DNA of 64,000 bases from Symploca sp. SIO2E9 (GCA_010692645.1 JAAHGS010000020.1:12574-76573), one strand, 5' to 3'; counted from the stretch's first letter, positions 43,413-53,716 are shown. Notes: generated by a model from the sequence alone, not told the origin. A program made the numbers and translations.

Positions 43413-46400
43413 AATTCAATCTCCGTTATCTCCCCTAACTCTACACTGATAGGAGTTTGCAGTTGTTGGATTGTATAGCGAGTATTCTCGATGTACTGGA
43501 CGACTTCAGCTATAGTAGGTTTCTCAAACATAATGTTTACGGAGAGTTCTATATGAAGTTTTTTGTGTACCTGAGATATAACCTGTGTTGCCAGCAGAGA
43601 ATCACCACCCAATTCAAAGAAGTTATCGTGGATTCCTACCTGTTCTATCCCAAGAAGATTTTGCCAAATGTCAGCAAGCTTGTGTTCAATATCATTCTTG
43701 GGATTGACATAAGTATTGTGCAAATCTGGTCTGGGATGAAGTGAGAATTTTTGCTTAGCAGCTCTGTCTCCTATAGACTTAGGGTTAATCCATTTTTTGA
43801 GCCTCAATTGCAGTTCTCCAGTCGAGACCACTGTCTGATGAGAGAATTGCCCCTTGGATAAAATACTTTGAAACGCCTTGACTCCTTCTTCTGGTGTGAT
43901 CGCAAATTCAGCCAAACTAGTCTGCTTAAATCCACTTTGTTTCTGTTGTTCCTCAACTTGCCATCCATCCCAATTTACACTCAACCAGGGTATAGCATTG
44001 CTCTGATTATGTTGGTAAATTAAAGCATCCATAAAGAGATTTGCTGCCCCATAAGCCGCATATCCCAATCCTCCCAAAATTGATGACAAAGAAGACATTA
44101 ATACACAAAAATCTAGTTTTTGATTCTGTAAGAGTTTTTCTAATACTAAAAGTCCATAGACTTTGGGTTGAAATTGCTGTTCACACTCAATTTTATTTAT
44201 CTGTGCAATAGTGCCAAATGACTTTTCTCCAAGAACTCCAGCAGCATGAATTACACCATGGAGCGAACCAAACTGCTGTTGAACCTGAGCGATCGCATCA
44301 GTCATTTGTGCTAGGTTAGCCACATCAGCACTAATCACCAAAACCTCTGCACCCAACTCTTCAAGTTCTTTTACTTTGAGAATTTTGCTGCTGGTGCTAT
44401 CAGTCTCATCGTGAGTTTCCAACCAGCTATCCCACTCAAGTCTTGCAGGAAAAGTTGAACGACCTGTCAAAATCAGTTTGGCGCGTACTGTTTTTGCCAA
44501 ATGTTTCGCCAGTACTAGCCCAATACCTCCGAGTCCCCCTGTAATCAGATAGACACCTTCTTCTCTTAATTTTGGTGTCTCTTCGAGAGATGACTCCAGT
44601 CGCACTGCCTCAAAGCTTTGTCGCCAACGATTATGACCTCGGTAGGCAATCAACTGCTCAGAGATAGGATCTCTCAGTTCTGTTAATAGTTGCTCTGTGA
44701 GTTTCTCCTGTTGCCAACTTCCGGCTTCCGGAAGAACCACATCAATGCTGCAACAGCTAATGTTTGGGTATTCTTGGGGAATTACTTTGACTGGTCCAAG
44801 TATAGTTGCCTTCTCTGGAGAAAGCACTTCTTCTCCTGTCACTGACTGCATATTATTAGAGACAACCGTAATTGGCAACTGCTCACTCAGATTCTGTTTC
44901 CCTAGTGCTTGGGCTAGAAATAGAAGGCTGTAGAAGCCTGTTTCTTGAGCTTTTTCAACTCCTGCCAGTCCTGATTGAGTCTCACTAACAGATGTGACAT
45001 TCCACAAATGAACAATTGTTTCTGGCAGCTTCTGTTGTGATCGAAGTTCGGTAAGTAAGCTATCGTAGTCATTACTTTGTTGAGGATTGAGAGTATATAG
45101 ACTCTCACTAACTTGGGTGAACTGTGTCCCCACTTTGACGCTAATCACTTCTTGGTTGTCTCTTCGGAGTCCCTCGAGTAATTGGCTACCCAAACCACAC
45201 TCATCGATAAACACTAGAGTGCAAGACTTTGGTGAACTTAATTGTTCCTGTTTTATTGGTATTGGGGGTACTGATTGTTTCCAACAAGGCATGTAGAACC
45301 AATCAGCGATATCCGGATTTTTCCCCAGTGAAACTGGAGTGGCACGGTTATTCTCTCCCGGTTGAGACGCCTCAATCCAGTAACGCTGGCGCTCAAAGGG
45401 ATAAGTTGGTAAGGGCAAACGATGACGCTGCTCATGGCTATAAAACCCTGACCAATCTATCTCAACTCCCGCCAGCCACAGCTGACCTAATGCCTTCAAC
45501 AAAAACTCTACATCTGAACCAGCTTCTTGGGGATGTTTGACTGAAGAGAGGGCGATTTGCTCAGGCTTTTTCTCTGGATGTCTCTTTGTTAATGTGGTTA
45601 AGGTTCGACCAGGTCCTATCTCTAGCAGAATCTGAGCCGGTTGTTTCAATAACTCTTGCAAGCTTTCAGCTAAGCGCACCGTTTGCCTTAAATGAGTTGC
45701 CCAATAGGAAGGAGCTGTTGCCTGCTGTGGGGTAATCCAAGTGCCAGTGACATTGGAGATGTAGGGGATTTGTGGAGGCTTGAGCCTCACTTGTCTGACC
45801 CTTTGAGTGAACGGCTCTAAAATCGGCTCCATCATTGGAGAATGGAAGGCGTGGGAGGTATGTAAGCGACGGCATTCTACTCCTTGGGAAGCTAACTGGT
45901 TTTGTAATGCTTCTACTGCTTCTTTTTCCCCCGAAACTACGCAGGAAAAGGAACCGTTAATCGCTGCTAGAGACAGCGTTTGACCCAAAAATTGTTGCAC
46001 TTCTGCTTCAGGAAGAGGCACCGCCAGCATACTCCCTGAGGGCAATTGCTGCATCAGTTGACCCCTTGCCGTTACCAGGGCTAAAGCATCTTCTAAGGAA
46101 AACACTCCTGCGATTGTAGCAGCTACGTATTCACCGATGCTGTGACCAATCATTGCTGTCGGAGATACTCCCCATTCGAGCCATAATTGGGCGAGGGCAT
46201 ACTCAATGACAAACAGCGCTGGTTGAGTAATTGCTGTCTGTTGCAGTTGCTCGGATGCTTCTTCCAGTTGCTCTGGGTTGGGATAGATGACTTGGCGCAG
46301 GTCAAGCCCTAGATCTGGTTTGAGTATCTCTGAGCAGAGATCTACCTGCTGACGAAATGTGGTCTCAACCTCGTAGAGTTCCAGCGTCATATTCACGTAC

Positions 46401-48046
46401 TGCGCCCCCTGACCAGAGAACATAAAGACAACAGGTCGTTCTCCGGGCTCTTGAAACTTAGTCAAAACTTGTTTTGGCTCGAGGCTACTGAGTGCGTTCT
46501 TTGCCTGCTCAAGATCTTGGCAAACTAGCATTCTTCGATTGTTGAGAGCTCTACGACCAAGGCTGAGGGTATAAGCCACATCTGCTAGCTTAAGCCCACT
46601 ATGCAAGTGTTGAGCTAAATTGGAGGTTGCCTTCTCTAGAGCCGAACTGGTTTTGGCTGACAGTAGCAGTAACTGCCAGGGACGAGATTTTCCCGAGGGC
46701 TCAGCTTTCGGGGCCTCTTCGAGTACCACATGAGCATTAGTTCCGCCAATACCAAAAGAACTCACCCCTGCACGTCTAGGAGTGCCGTTAGTTTCCCATG
46801 GAGAGAGCTTAGTATTAACGTAAAAGGGACTGTTAGCGAAATCTATCTCAGGATTGGGGTTCTTAAAGTGCAGGCTCGGCGGTATCTGTTTATTTTTCAA
46901 CGCCAGAACAGTTTTGATTAAGCCTGCTACACCAGCAGCAGCATCCAGATGTCCCACATTGGTCTTTACTGAACCGATGGCACAGAAGCCCTTCTTCTTG
47001 GTACTGGTAGAATAAGCTTGTCTCAGGGCTGCAATTTCAATGGGGTCTCCTAGAGGAGTTCCTGTGCCATGAGCTTCTATATAAGTGATGGTCTCAGGAT
47101 CTATTCCAGCTAGGGCTTGAGCTTCCAAAATCACTGCGGTTTGACCATCTACACTCGGAGCAGTATAGCCCACTTTCAAAGAACCGTCGTTATTGATGGC
47201 TGAACCTTTAATTACTGCGTGAATGCAGTCGCCATCTGCTAGGGCATCCTCTAATCTTTTGAGCACTACAATGCCAACCCCGCTGCCACCAATTGTCCCT
47301 TGGGCTTGGGCGTCAAAGGCTCGGCAATGCCCATCAGGAGACAGAATCATGCCTTCCTGATACAAATATCCTGCCTTTTGCGGTAGGTGAATTGATACTC
47401 CTCCTGCCAAAACTATATCACACTGGTAATTTAGCAAGCTTTGGCAGCCCATTTGGACAGCTACCAAAGAGGCGGAACAGGCAGTATTAACGTTGACACT
47501 TGGTCCAGTTAAGTTTAATTGGAAGGAAACTCTTGTAGCTACAAAGTCTTTATCATTGCCAATCAACAACTGATAAATATCTGCAAAATCTGAATTTTCA
47601 GGATTGAAGCTCAGATTTTGCAACAAGTAGCTATTGAGACCAGCACTAGCATAAACACCAATTCTACCTTTGTACGCTTGAGAGTCGTAACCGGCATTTT
47701 CCAGAGCCTCCCAGGCATACTCTAGGAACAGCCGATGTTGAGGGTCAGTAACTTCAGCTTCATAAGGCGTAAAGTTAAAAAATGAGGCATCAAATAGATC
47801 AATGTCTGTCAAAACACTAGCTGCTTTGACATAGTTAGGGTTACTCAGTTTGGCTGAGTCTATGCCTGTAGCTAATAAATCCTCATCGGTGAAGAAGGAA
47901 ATAGACTCTACACCATCGCGCAAGTTTTGCCAAAACTCATCAACATTTTTTGCTCCCGGAAAGCGAGCTGCCATGCCGATTATGGCTATATATTCTAAAG
48001 CATCTTCTCTTTCCCACTTATCCATTTCTCTTTCCCACTTATCCAT
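43409..48046 (-). CDS. Type I PKS module KS-AT-KR-ACP
   Basis: Domains of the 1545-aa protein: ketosynthase (about 15-445; Cys in VNTACSASLVAVQ, His in EAHGTGTPLGDP and KTNVGHLDAAAG), acyltransferase (about 535-850; GHSIGEY and the SHAFHS motif), ketoreductase (about 1150-1340; GGLGGIGL, catalytic Tyr and Asn in AAYGAANLF) and ACP (about 1450-1525; FFELGGDSLLATQ). There is no dehydratase, so the beta-hydroxyl should remain. The HAFH motif is usually malonyl-type. The N-terminus repeats MDKWERE twice by an exact 21-base duplication, so the ATG at 48025 is an alternative start. The C-terminus ITEIEL fits TubC docking to the next NRPS. The gene overlaps the upstream NRPS stop by 8 bases. Confidence 0.95.
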   Translation of the reverse strand: MDKWEREMDKWEREDALEYIAIIGMAARFPGAKNVDEFWQNLRDGVESISFFTDEDLLATGIDSAKLSNPNYVKAASVLTDIDLFDASFFNFTPYEAEVTDPQHRLFLEYAWEALENAGYDSQAYKGRIGVYASAGLNSYLLQNLSFNPENSDFADIYQLLIGNDKDFVATRVSFQLNLTGPSVNVNTACSASLVAVQMGCQSLLNYQCDIVLAGGVSIHLPQKAGYLYQEGMILSPDGHCRAFDAQAQGTIGGSGVGIVVLKRLEDALADGDCIHAVIKGSAINNDGSLKVGYTAPSVDGQTAVILEAQALAGIDPETITYIEAHGTGTPLGDPIEIAALRQAYSTSTKKKGFCAIGSVKTNVGHLDAAAGVAGLIKTVLALKNKQIPPSLHFKNPNPEIDFANSPFYVNTKLSPWETNGTPRRAGVSSFGIGGTNAHVVLEEAPKAEPSGKSRPWQLLLLSAKTSSALEKATSNLAQHLHSGLKLADVAYTLSLGRRALNNRRMLVCQDLEQAKNALSSLEPKQVLTKFQEPGERPVVFMFSGQGAQYVNMTLELYEVETTFRQQVDLCSEILKPDLGLDLRQVIYPNPEQLEEASEQLQQTAITQPALFVIEYALAQLWLEWGVSPTAMIGHSIGEYVAATIAGVFSLEDALALVTARGQLMQQLPSGSMLAVPLPEAEVQQFLGQTLSLAAINGSFSCVVSGEKEAVEALQNQLASQGVECRRLHTSHAFHSPMMEPILEPFTQRVRQVRLKPPQIPYISNVTGTWITPQQATAPSYWATHLRQTVRLAESLQELLKQPAQILLEIGPGRTLTTLTKRHPEKKPEQIALSSVKHPQEAGSDVEFLLKALGQLWLAGVEIDWSGFYSHEQRHRLPLPTYPFERQRYWIEASQPGENNRATPVSLGKNPDIADWFYMPCWKQSVPPIPIKQEQLSSPKSCTLVFIDECGLGSQLLEGLRRDNQEVISVKVGTQFTQVSESLYTLNPQQSNDYDSLLTELRSQQKLPETIVHLWNVTSVSETQSGLAGVEKAQETGFYSLLFLAQALGKQNLSEQLPITVVSNNMQSVTGEEVLSPEKATILGPVKVIPQEYPNISCCSIDVVLPEAGSWQQEKLTEQLLTELRDPISEQLIAYRGHNRWRQSFEAVRLESSLEETPKLREEGVYLITGGLGGIGLVLAKHLAKTVRAKLILTGRSTFPARLEWDSWLETHDETDSTSSKILKVKELEELGAEVLVISADVANLAQMTDAIAQVQQQFGSLHGVIHAAGVLGEKSFGTIAQINKIECEQQFQPKVYGLLVLEKLLQNQKLDFCVLMSSLSSILGGLGYAAYGAANLFMDALIYQHNQSNAIPWLSVNWDGWQVEEQQKQSGFKQTSLAEFAITPEEGVKAFQSILSKGQFSHQTVVSTGELQLRLKKWINPKSIGDRAAKQKFSLHPRPDLHNTYVNPKNDIEHKLADIWQNLLGIEQVGIHDNFFELGGDSLLATQVISQVHKKLHIELSVNIMFEKPTIAEVVQYIENTRYTIQQLQTPISVELGEITEIEL

Positions 48047-51000
48047 TTGCTTTTTTCCTTTGTTGTCTGAGTAGTTGTTTTTGCTTTTTTATGGCTTCCT
48101 TTTGCCTACTTGCACGGTCATGTATACGTCTAGAAGATGATTCTTCAGCTGTTTTTAAATTAGTTTTGTTGCTTAAGAATTGTGCCAGTTGTTTTATAGT
48201 TGGATATTTGAAAAAATTAATTATTGATAGTTCTTTACCAAAAATTTCACTTAATTTTGCTTGAACCTTAACAAGAAGCAACGAATGTCCCCCCATAGTA
48301 AAAAAATTATCATTAATACCCACTTTCTTTAGTTGAAGCATCTCTTGCCAAACAGTAGCAATGATTCTTTCTGCTTCAGTTTGGGGCATTACATAAGTTT
48401 CTTCCAACTGTGGGCGACCTTCTGGTGCAGGTAGAGCACGACGGTCTACTTTACCGTTTGCTGTCAATGGTAACGACTCCAGCACGACAAGTACCGACGG
48501 CATCATATAGTTAGCAAGCTTCTTCTTCAAAAAATTTTGTAGTTGATTGATAGTGGGAACTTGTTTTTGCTTATAAACCAGATATGCAACTATCCGCTTA
48601 TCACCAGGATTGTCTTCCCGCACAATAACCACCACCTCACTTGTAGCAGGATGTTGCAACAAAGCCGCTTCAACTTCTTCTAGTTCAATGCGGAAGCCGC
48701 GCAACTTTACCTGATGATCAAGGCGCTCAATGTACTCAATCGAGCCATCTGGTAGGTAGCGAGCCAAATCACCACTTTTATAGAGCCTTTCTCCAGAAGC
48801 ATTAATTATGAATTTTTCAGCAGTCAATTCGGGGCGATTTAAATACCCTCGTGCCAGTCCAGCACCACCAACGTGTAACTCACCAGATATGCCCACTGGT
48901 ACTGGTTGACTAAAAGAATCTAGTAGATAAATCCGTGTGTTGGCAATTGGTCTTCCAATTGGTACTATCGCTCTAGATAGTTGGGTCGCTTCTACCTTGT
49001 AGGCAGTTGACCAAATTGTGGTTTCCGTTGGACCATACAAGTTATATAGAGCAGCACCTTTGTTTAGTAACTCCTCTGCTAAATCTCGGGGTAAAGCTTC
49101 GCCACCACAGAGTATTTTTAAGTTTTGATTGCCTTGCCAAGCAGCTGCCAGCAGCATGCGCCAAGTGGCTGGGGTGGCTTGCATCACGGTGGCACCAGAA
49201 GCATTGAGTTGTTTAGCGAGCAGCTTAGCATCAGTAGCTACTTCGCGGCTAGCCAATTCTAGGCGCGCACCAGTAATCAGGGGTAAGTATAATTCTAGAG
49301 CAGCAATATCGAAAGATATAGAAGTAACAGCCAGGAGTGTATCAGATGCGGTTAATCCTGGATCGGTCGCCATTGATTTGAGGAAGTTTACGACAGCGTG
49401 GTGAGGAATTTGTACACCTTTGGGTTTTCCTGTAGAACCCGAAGTGTAGATCACATAAGCTAAATTATCTGAACATACCCCAACCTCAAAATTCTCTTGA
49501 AAGTGTTGCTCAATCACCCCCCAATCTGTATCTAAACAGACTACCTGTGCTTGTATTTGTGGCAAAGATTCGAGCAAAGGCTGTTGAGTCAACAACGCCT
49601 TAACACCCGAATCCGTCAACATATAATTCAATCTTTCTTGGGGATAATTAGGGTCAAGGGGTACATAAGCACCACCAACCTTTAGTATCCCCAACAGTCC
49701 CACTACCATTTCTAGGGAACGTTCTACGCAGATGCCCACTAGTACCTCTGGTTTAACGCCCAAGCTTTGCAGGTAATATGCTAATTGATTTGCTCTTTGA
49801 TTTAATTGATGGTAGGTCAACTGCTGATTTTCAAATACTACCGCTACAACATCTGGTGTTTTCTCTACTTGAGCTTCAAACAGCTGATGAATACATTTGT
49901 CAATGGGATACTTCTTTGCCGTATCATTCCACTCAGTCAACAATTGATGAAATTCTGATTGACTCAGAAGGGGCAATTGGGAAACTCGCTGCTGTGGATT
50001 AACTGCTATCGCTTCGAGCAAAGTTTCCAAGTGCCCAATCATCCGGCTAATTCTGGCAGCATCAAACAAATCGGTGTTGTATTCCCAGAAACACTCTAGC
50101 CCCAACTCAGTCTCTGTAACGTTCAAGGACAAATCAAACAAAGCTCTGGTGTGTTCAACCTCCAAAGGAGTTATGGTCAGCCCAGGCAGTTCAAATTTCA
50201 CCTTCGGAGTATTTTGTAAGGTAAAAGAAACCTGAAACAGTGGATTGTAGTTGACATTCCGTTCTAGTTGTAGTTTCTCCACCAGTGTTTCAAAGGGCAA
50301 ATCCTGGTTAGCGTAGGCTCCGATAGCCACCTTTCGCACCCGAGCTAAGAGTTCCTCAAAGGTAGGGTTACCTGAAACATCGGTGCGTAGTGCTAGGGTG
50401 TTGAGAAAAAAACCAATCAGTCCTCCAATTTCAGCTCGATTGCGGTTAGCAATAGGTGAACCGACGATGAGATCTTCTTGCCCAGTGTAGCGGTAGAGCA
50501 AGATTTGAAAGGCACTCAGCAGGGTCATGAACAAGCTTGCCTCTGCTTTCTGAGCAATAGCCTTAAGCGCCTCAGTCAAACTCTTGGGCAATAGGAATGA
50601 TTGTTTTGCCCCCCGGTAAGTCTGAACTGTTGGTCGTGGTCGATCTGTAGGCAGTTGCAGCAGTGATGGAGCATTGTTTAATTGCTGCTTCCAGTAAGAC
50701 AGTTGGGACTCTAGTTTTGCTCCCTGTAACTCTTGCCGCTGCCAGATAGCAAAGTCAGCATATTGGATGGGCATATCAGGCAGTGATGTAGGTTTGCCGG
50801 TAGAGAAGGCTTGGTAAAGTGCTGACAATTCACGAATGAGTATGCCTATTGACCAGCCATCAGCGACAATGTGGTGTCCAATGAATAGCAACACATGTTT
50901 CTGTTCACTAAGCTTTAGCAGTGTCCAGCGCAATAGAGGACCTTGAACCAAGTTGAAGGGGCGTTGGATATGCTCAGTTGCTAGCCGTTGGACTTCAGTT

Positions 51001-51413
51001 TTTTGCTCAACTTCTGGCAGTTGGCACAAATCCAACACTAGCAGTGTCAAGGTCAGGCTTGGGGCGATGATTTGAACTGGTTCCCCATCCAGCATCTTGA
51101 AAGTAGTGCGCAGAACTTCATGGCGTTGCACAATCTGGTTGAGACTTTGCTCTAGTGCTCCTACGTCGAGGGAACCTGTAAGCTGTATAGCTAAATGTTC
51201 ATTGTAAAAAGGATTGTCTGGTTCCAACTGCTGGAGAAACCACAGCCGCTGCTGGGCAAAGGACAGAGGTACAGGAACCGTACTGGAACGTCGAGAAATA
51301 ATATTTGATCTAGAATCTGACTCAACCTCACCCCGCAAGTACTTTTCTAGGAGCGCTCGTTTAGCTGGTGAAAGTTCAGATTTAAGTTGGATAACTTCTT
51401 TTTCTAATGACAT
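48039..51413 (-). CDS. NRPS module C-A-PCP, Gly-like
   Basis: Domains of the 1124-aa protein: a short helical N-terminus without TubC (EVIQLKSELSPAKRALLEKY), condensation (about 45-480, HHIVADGWS), adenylation (about 500-975; YTSGSTGKPKG; SFDIAALELYLPL; VMQATPATWRML; NLYGPTETTIW; pocket about DILQLGLIW, Gly-like) and carrier (about 1025-1090, FFTMGGHSLLLVK). The C-terminus is basic (LLRQQRKKANG), unlike the acidic EIEL peptides downstream, so docking to the following PKS uses another interface. It follows the methoxymalonyl cassette and probably accepts the chain from the PKS at 55984-60618. Confidence 0.94.
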   Translation of the reverse strand: MSLEKEVIQLKSELSPAKRALLEKYLRGEVESDSRSNIISRRSSTVPVPLSFAQQRLWFLQQLEPDNPFYNEHLAIQLTGSLDVGALEQSLNQIVQRHEVLRTTFKMLDGEPVQIIAPSLTLTLLVLDLCQLPEVEQKTEVQRLATEHIQRPFNLVQGPLLRWTLLKLSEQKHVLLFIGHHIVADGWSIGILIRELSALYQAFSTGKPTSLPDMPIQYADFAIWQRQELQGAKLESQLSYWKQQLNNAPSLLQLPTDRPRPTVQTYRGAKQSFLLPKSLTEALKAIAQKAEASLFMTLLSAFQILLYRYTGQEDLIVGSPIANRNRAEIGGLIGFFLNTLALRTDVSGNPTFEELLARVRKVAIGAYANQDLPFETLVEKLQLERNVNYNPLFQVSFTLQNTPKVKFELPGLTITPLEVEHTRALFDLSLNVTETELGLECFWEYNTDLFDAARISRMIGHLETLLEAIAVNPQQRVSQLPLLSQSEFHQLLTEWNDTAKKYPIDKCIHQLFEAQVEKTPDVVAVVFENQQLTYHQLNQRANQLAYYLQSLGVKPEVLVGICVERSLEMVVGLLGILKVGGAYVPLDPNYPQERLNYMLTDSGVKALLTQQPLLESLPQIQAQVVCLDTDWGVIEQHFQENFEVGVCSDNLAYVIYTSGSTGKPKGVQIPHHAVVNFLKSMATDPGLTASDTLLAVTSISFDIAALELYLPLITGARLELASREVATDAKLLAKQLNASGATVMQATPATWRMLLAAAWQGNQNLKILCGGEALPRDLAEELLNKGAALYNLYGPTETTIWSTAYKVEATQLSRAIVPIGRPIANTRIYLLDSFSQPVPVGISGELHVGGAGLARGYLNRPELTAEKFIINASGERLYKSGDLARYLPDGSIEYIERLDHQVKLRGFRIELEEVEAALLQHPATSEVVVIVREDNPGDKRIVAYLVYKQKQVPTINQLQNFLKKKLANYMMPSVLVVLESLPLTANGKVDRRALPAPEGRPQLEETYVMPQTEAERIIATVWQEMLQLKKVGINDNFFTMGGHSLLLVKVQAKLSEIFGKELSIINFFKYPTIKQLAQFLSNKTNLKTAEESSSRRIHDRASRQKEAIKKQKQLLRQQRKKANG

Positions 51414-51457
51414 TTTTTTTAATTACACTAATGAATTTAATAAATAATAATCGCTGC

Positions 51458-52528
51458 CTAATCAATAACCTCTACTTTCATATACTCAGGCCAAGGTTGA
51501 ATTCGCGTTAGGTCATTTTCCATAACTACCAATTCACCACTACTTTCGATTTCTTTGAAACCGGAAAACTTATAAGAGATATACATCATCCGATTGCGAT
51601 TATTGGAAACGAACTCCGCACACAAACGAACGCTATTTTCCTTAGCTAGCTTGATAATGTAGTTAAGCATTACTGTGCCAACACCTCTGGACATGACGCG
51701 ACAAGACATCAACAATAACTTTATTGTCCACAGGCTTTCCTGAAATTCCACGAGAGCTAAACCAATTTTACCATAAGTTCCATACTTATCTTCCAAACTG
51801 GAAATTATAAGTTTGTGCTGATCTGATTGTCGAAATTGATTAAGTTCTTCATAGGAATAGGTATAGCCAGTTGTGTTTAGTTGGTTCGTTCGTACCGTTA
51901 ATTCTTCAGCTCGCTGCAAATCCTCTTCTTGGGCAGAAGAAATCTTGAAGTGCATGTTGAGTGTAGCCAAAAACTCTTCTTGAGGACCGACGAATTCTGA
52001 CTCTGCCTGGTTGCGTTCGATGTCACTGATGTACATCAACCTTCTTTTCTTTGAATCCTCTGTAATAAAACGAGGATTCATTTGCGACATCTCTAGCAAT
52101 TGTTCTAGGTTAGCGGCATTAATACATAGAACTTCAGGTTGTGAAAAACTTACTTCTTCTAGTTCAAAGGGTTGGTCATCAATAAAAGCTATTGTATCAG
52201 TGCCGATGTTGATTAACTTAGCGATTTCTTTAATAGAGGAAGCTTTGGAGTTCCAATTGATTTGTGGATACAGAAAATATTCATGCAATCCCAGCTCTTC
52301 TAATTTCGCCATGGCTCTGACGTACTCATTTTTGCTGGCAATGGATTGTAAAATACCTCGACTATCCAAGGTTTTAATTATACCCACCACCTTGTTTCTT
52401 AAAGAAACTTTGCTATCTTCCAACAACACACCATCCCAAAGGGTGTTATCTAAATCCCAAACTACACATTTAATAGTTTTTTGATTATCTTGCTTATTTT
52501 CTGTTCTCTCAGAGTTTAGACTAACCAT
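51458..52528 (-). CDS. fkbH-like: FkbH-like HAD-family glyceryl-ACP loading enzyme (methoxymalonyl pathway)
   Basis: The 356-aa product has the HAD signature WDLDNTLWDGVLLED, the LQSIASKNEY segment and FIDDQPFELEEV, followed by a GNAT-like C-terminal domain (about 200-340). FkbH proteins take a glyceryl unit from 1,3-bisphosphoglycerate, dephosphorylate it and load it on a discrete ACP. This is the first step to methoxymalonyl-ACP. The gene is 4 bases downstream of the acyl-CoA dehydrogenase gene and in one cluster with all other required enzymes. Confidence 0.93.
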   Translation of the reverse strand: MVSLNSERTENKQDNQKTIKCVVWDLDNTLWDGVLLEDSKVSLRNKVVGIIKTLDSRGILQSIASKNEYVRAMAKLEELGLHEYFLYPQINWNSKASSIKEIAKLINIGTDTIAFIDDQPFELEEVSFSQPEVLCINAANLEQLLEMSQMNPRFITEDSKKRRLMYISDIERNQAESEFVGPQEEFLATLNMHFKISSAQEEDLQRAEELTVRTNQLNTTGYTYSYEELNQFRQSDQHKLIISSLEDKYGTYGKIGLALVEFQESLWTIKLLLMSCRVMSRGVGTVMLNYIIKLAKENSVRLCAEFVSNNRNRMMYISYKFSGFKEIESSGELVVMENDLTRIQPWPEYMKVEVID

Positions 52529-52531
52529 TTT

Positions 52532-53716
52532 TTAAGTCCTTGCCACTAATTCTTGAGACTTGACAGCGCGATTAGCTGGGAACATATACTGTTGGTAACC
52601 ATACTCAGCGATGGTAATTTGTTGAATCTGAGTACTGCCTTCAATGATTTCCATAATTTTGGCGTCTCGCCAATACCTTTGAACAGGATATTCACTACTA
52701 CAACCATTTGCACCATGAACTTGTACAGCATCATTTGCTACTTTAGTGGCAATTGTGGAGGCAAAATATTTGGCGATCGAAGTCTCCATAATCGATTTTG
52801 GATCGCCAATATCTTTAAGGTAGCCTGCTTGATAACAGAGTAATCTCGCTGCTTTCACATTAGCGATCATTTCAGTGATCATTTGTCGAATTAATTGGTG
52901 TTCTTTGAGGTAGACACCAAACTGTTGGCGTTGATTTGTATACTGAAGGCTTGCTTCAAGACTAGCTTGGGCAATACCTACACAGCCCCAAGCGACGCTA
53001 TACCTTCCGTAATCTAGGGCGGAAGAAGCCACATGGGAGAAACCAAAACCCTGCCTGCAGACAAGATTCTCCAGTGGAATTCGACACTCATTCAAGTGCA
53101 GTTCTGCTAACATCGAAGCTTTGACACCCAACATGCCAAAAATTGGCTTGACTGAAAGTCCAGGGCTATTTTTTTCAACTAAAAAAGCTGAAGGTTTATT
53201 GTCATGCTGGGCAAAGACTAAAAAGACATCGGCAATTTGACCATAAGTGATCCATTTCTTTTGCCCATTTAAGATGTAAGAGTCTCCAGAAACTGTTGCT
53301 GTAGTCTCGATACTTTTAGCATCACTACCTATATTAGGTTCACTCAAAGCAAAAGCAGCAATTACTTCACCTGATGCCAATTTTGGAAGCCAATACTCTT
53401 TTTGAAATTTACTGCCCCACTTAAGCAGAGCCTGGGCAACCATATTGTGAACTGTTAATAAACTCCGCAGTGAAGAACATCCTCGTCCGATTTCTTCATT
53501 CAGGAGACCATAGGTAATCATATCCATACCGGTGCCACCTATATCTTTTGGTAAGAGGGCACCTAAGTATTTTTCTTGAGCTAGCTTTTCAATTAGCTTG
53601 ATTGGAGTTTGTTCTTCTTGATCGTATTGGTCTGCATAAGGAATAATTTCTTGATCTACGAAGGTTTTAAATGCAGCCTGACTATTCTTTTGCTGAGGGG
53701 TTAATTCTATCTGCAT
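52532..53716 (-). CDS. fkbI-like: Acyl-CoA dehydrogenase family enzyme (FkbI-like, methoxymalonyl pathway)
   Basis: This 394-aa flavoprotein matches acyl-CoA dehydrogenases: FALSEPNIGSDAKSIETTA for FAD binding, YILNGQKKWITYGQIADVFL, and the catalytic Glu in EIIEGSTQIQQITI. In methoxymalonyl-ACP formation the homologue takes part in oxidising the ACP-bound C3 unit. The gene is directly upstream of the FkbH-like gene (3-base gap), and the context decides the assignment over fatty-acid degradation. Confidence 0.92.
   Translation of the reverse strand: MQIELTPQQKNSQAAFKTFVDQEIIPYADQYDQEEQTPIKLIEKLAQEKYLGALLPKDIGGTGMDMITYGLLNEEIGRGCSSLRSLLTVHNMVAQALLKWGSKFQKEYWLPKLASGEVIAAFALSEPNIGSDAKSIETTATVSGDSYILNGQKKWITYGQIADVFLVFAQHDNKPSAFLVEKNSPGLSVKPIFGMLGVKASMLAELHLNECRIPLENLVCRQGFGFSHVASSALDYGRYSVAWGCVGIAQASLEASLQYTNQRQQFGVYLKEHQLIRQMITEMIANVKAARLLCYQAGYLKDIGDPKSIMETSIAKYFASTIATKVANDAVQVHGANGCSSEYPVQRYWRDAKIMEIIEGSTQIQQITIAEYGYQQYMFPANRAVKSQELVART

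Noticed and set aside
52011-52484. 157-aa plus-strand ORF inside the FkbH-like gene
   Set aside because: It is antisense to a protein with a clear HAD signature and has no family resemblance.
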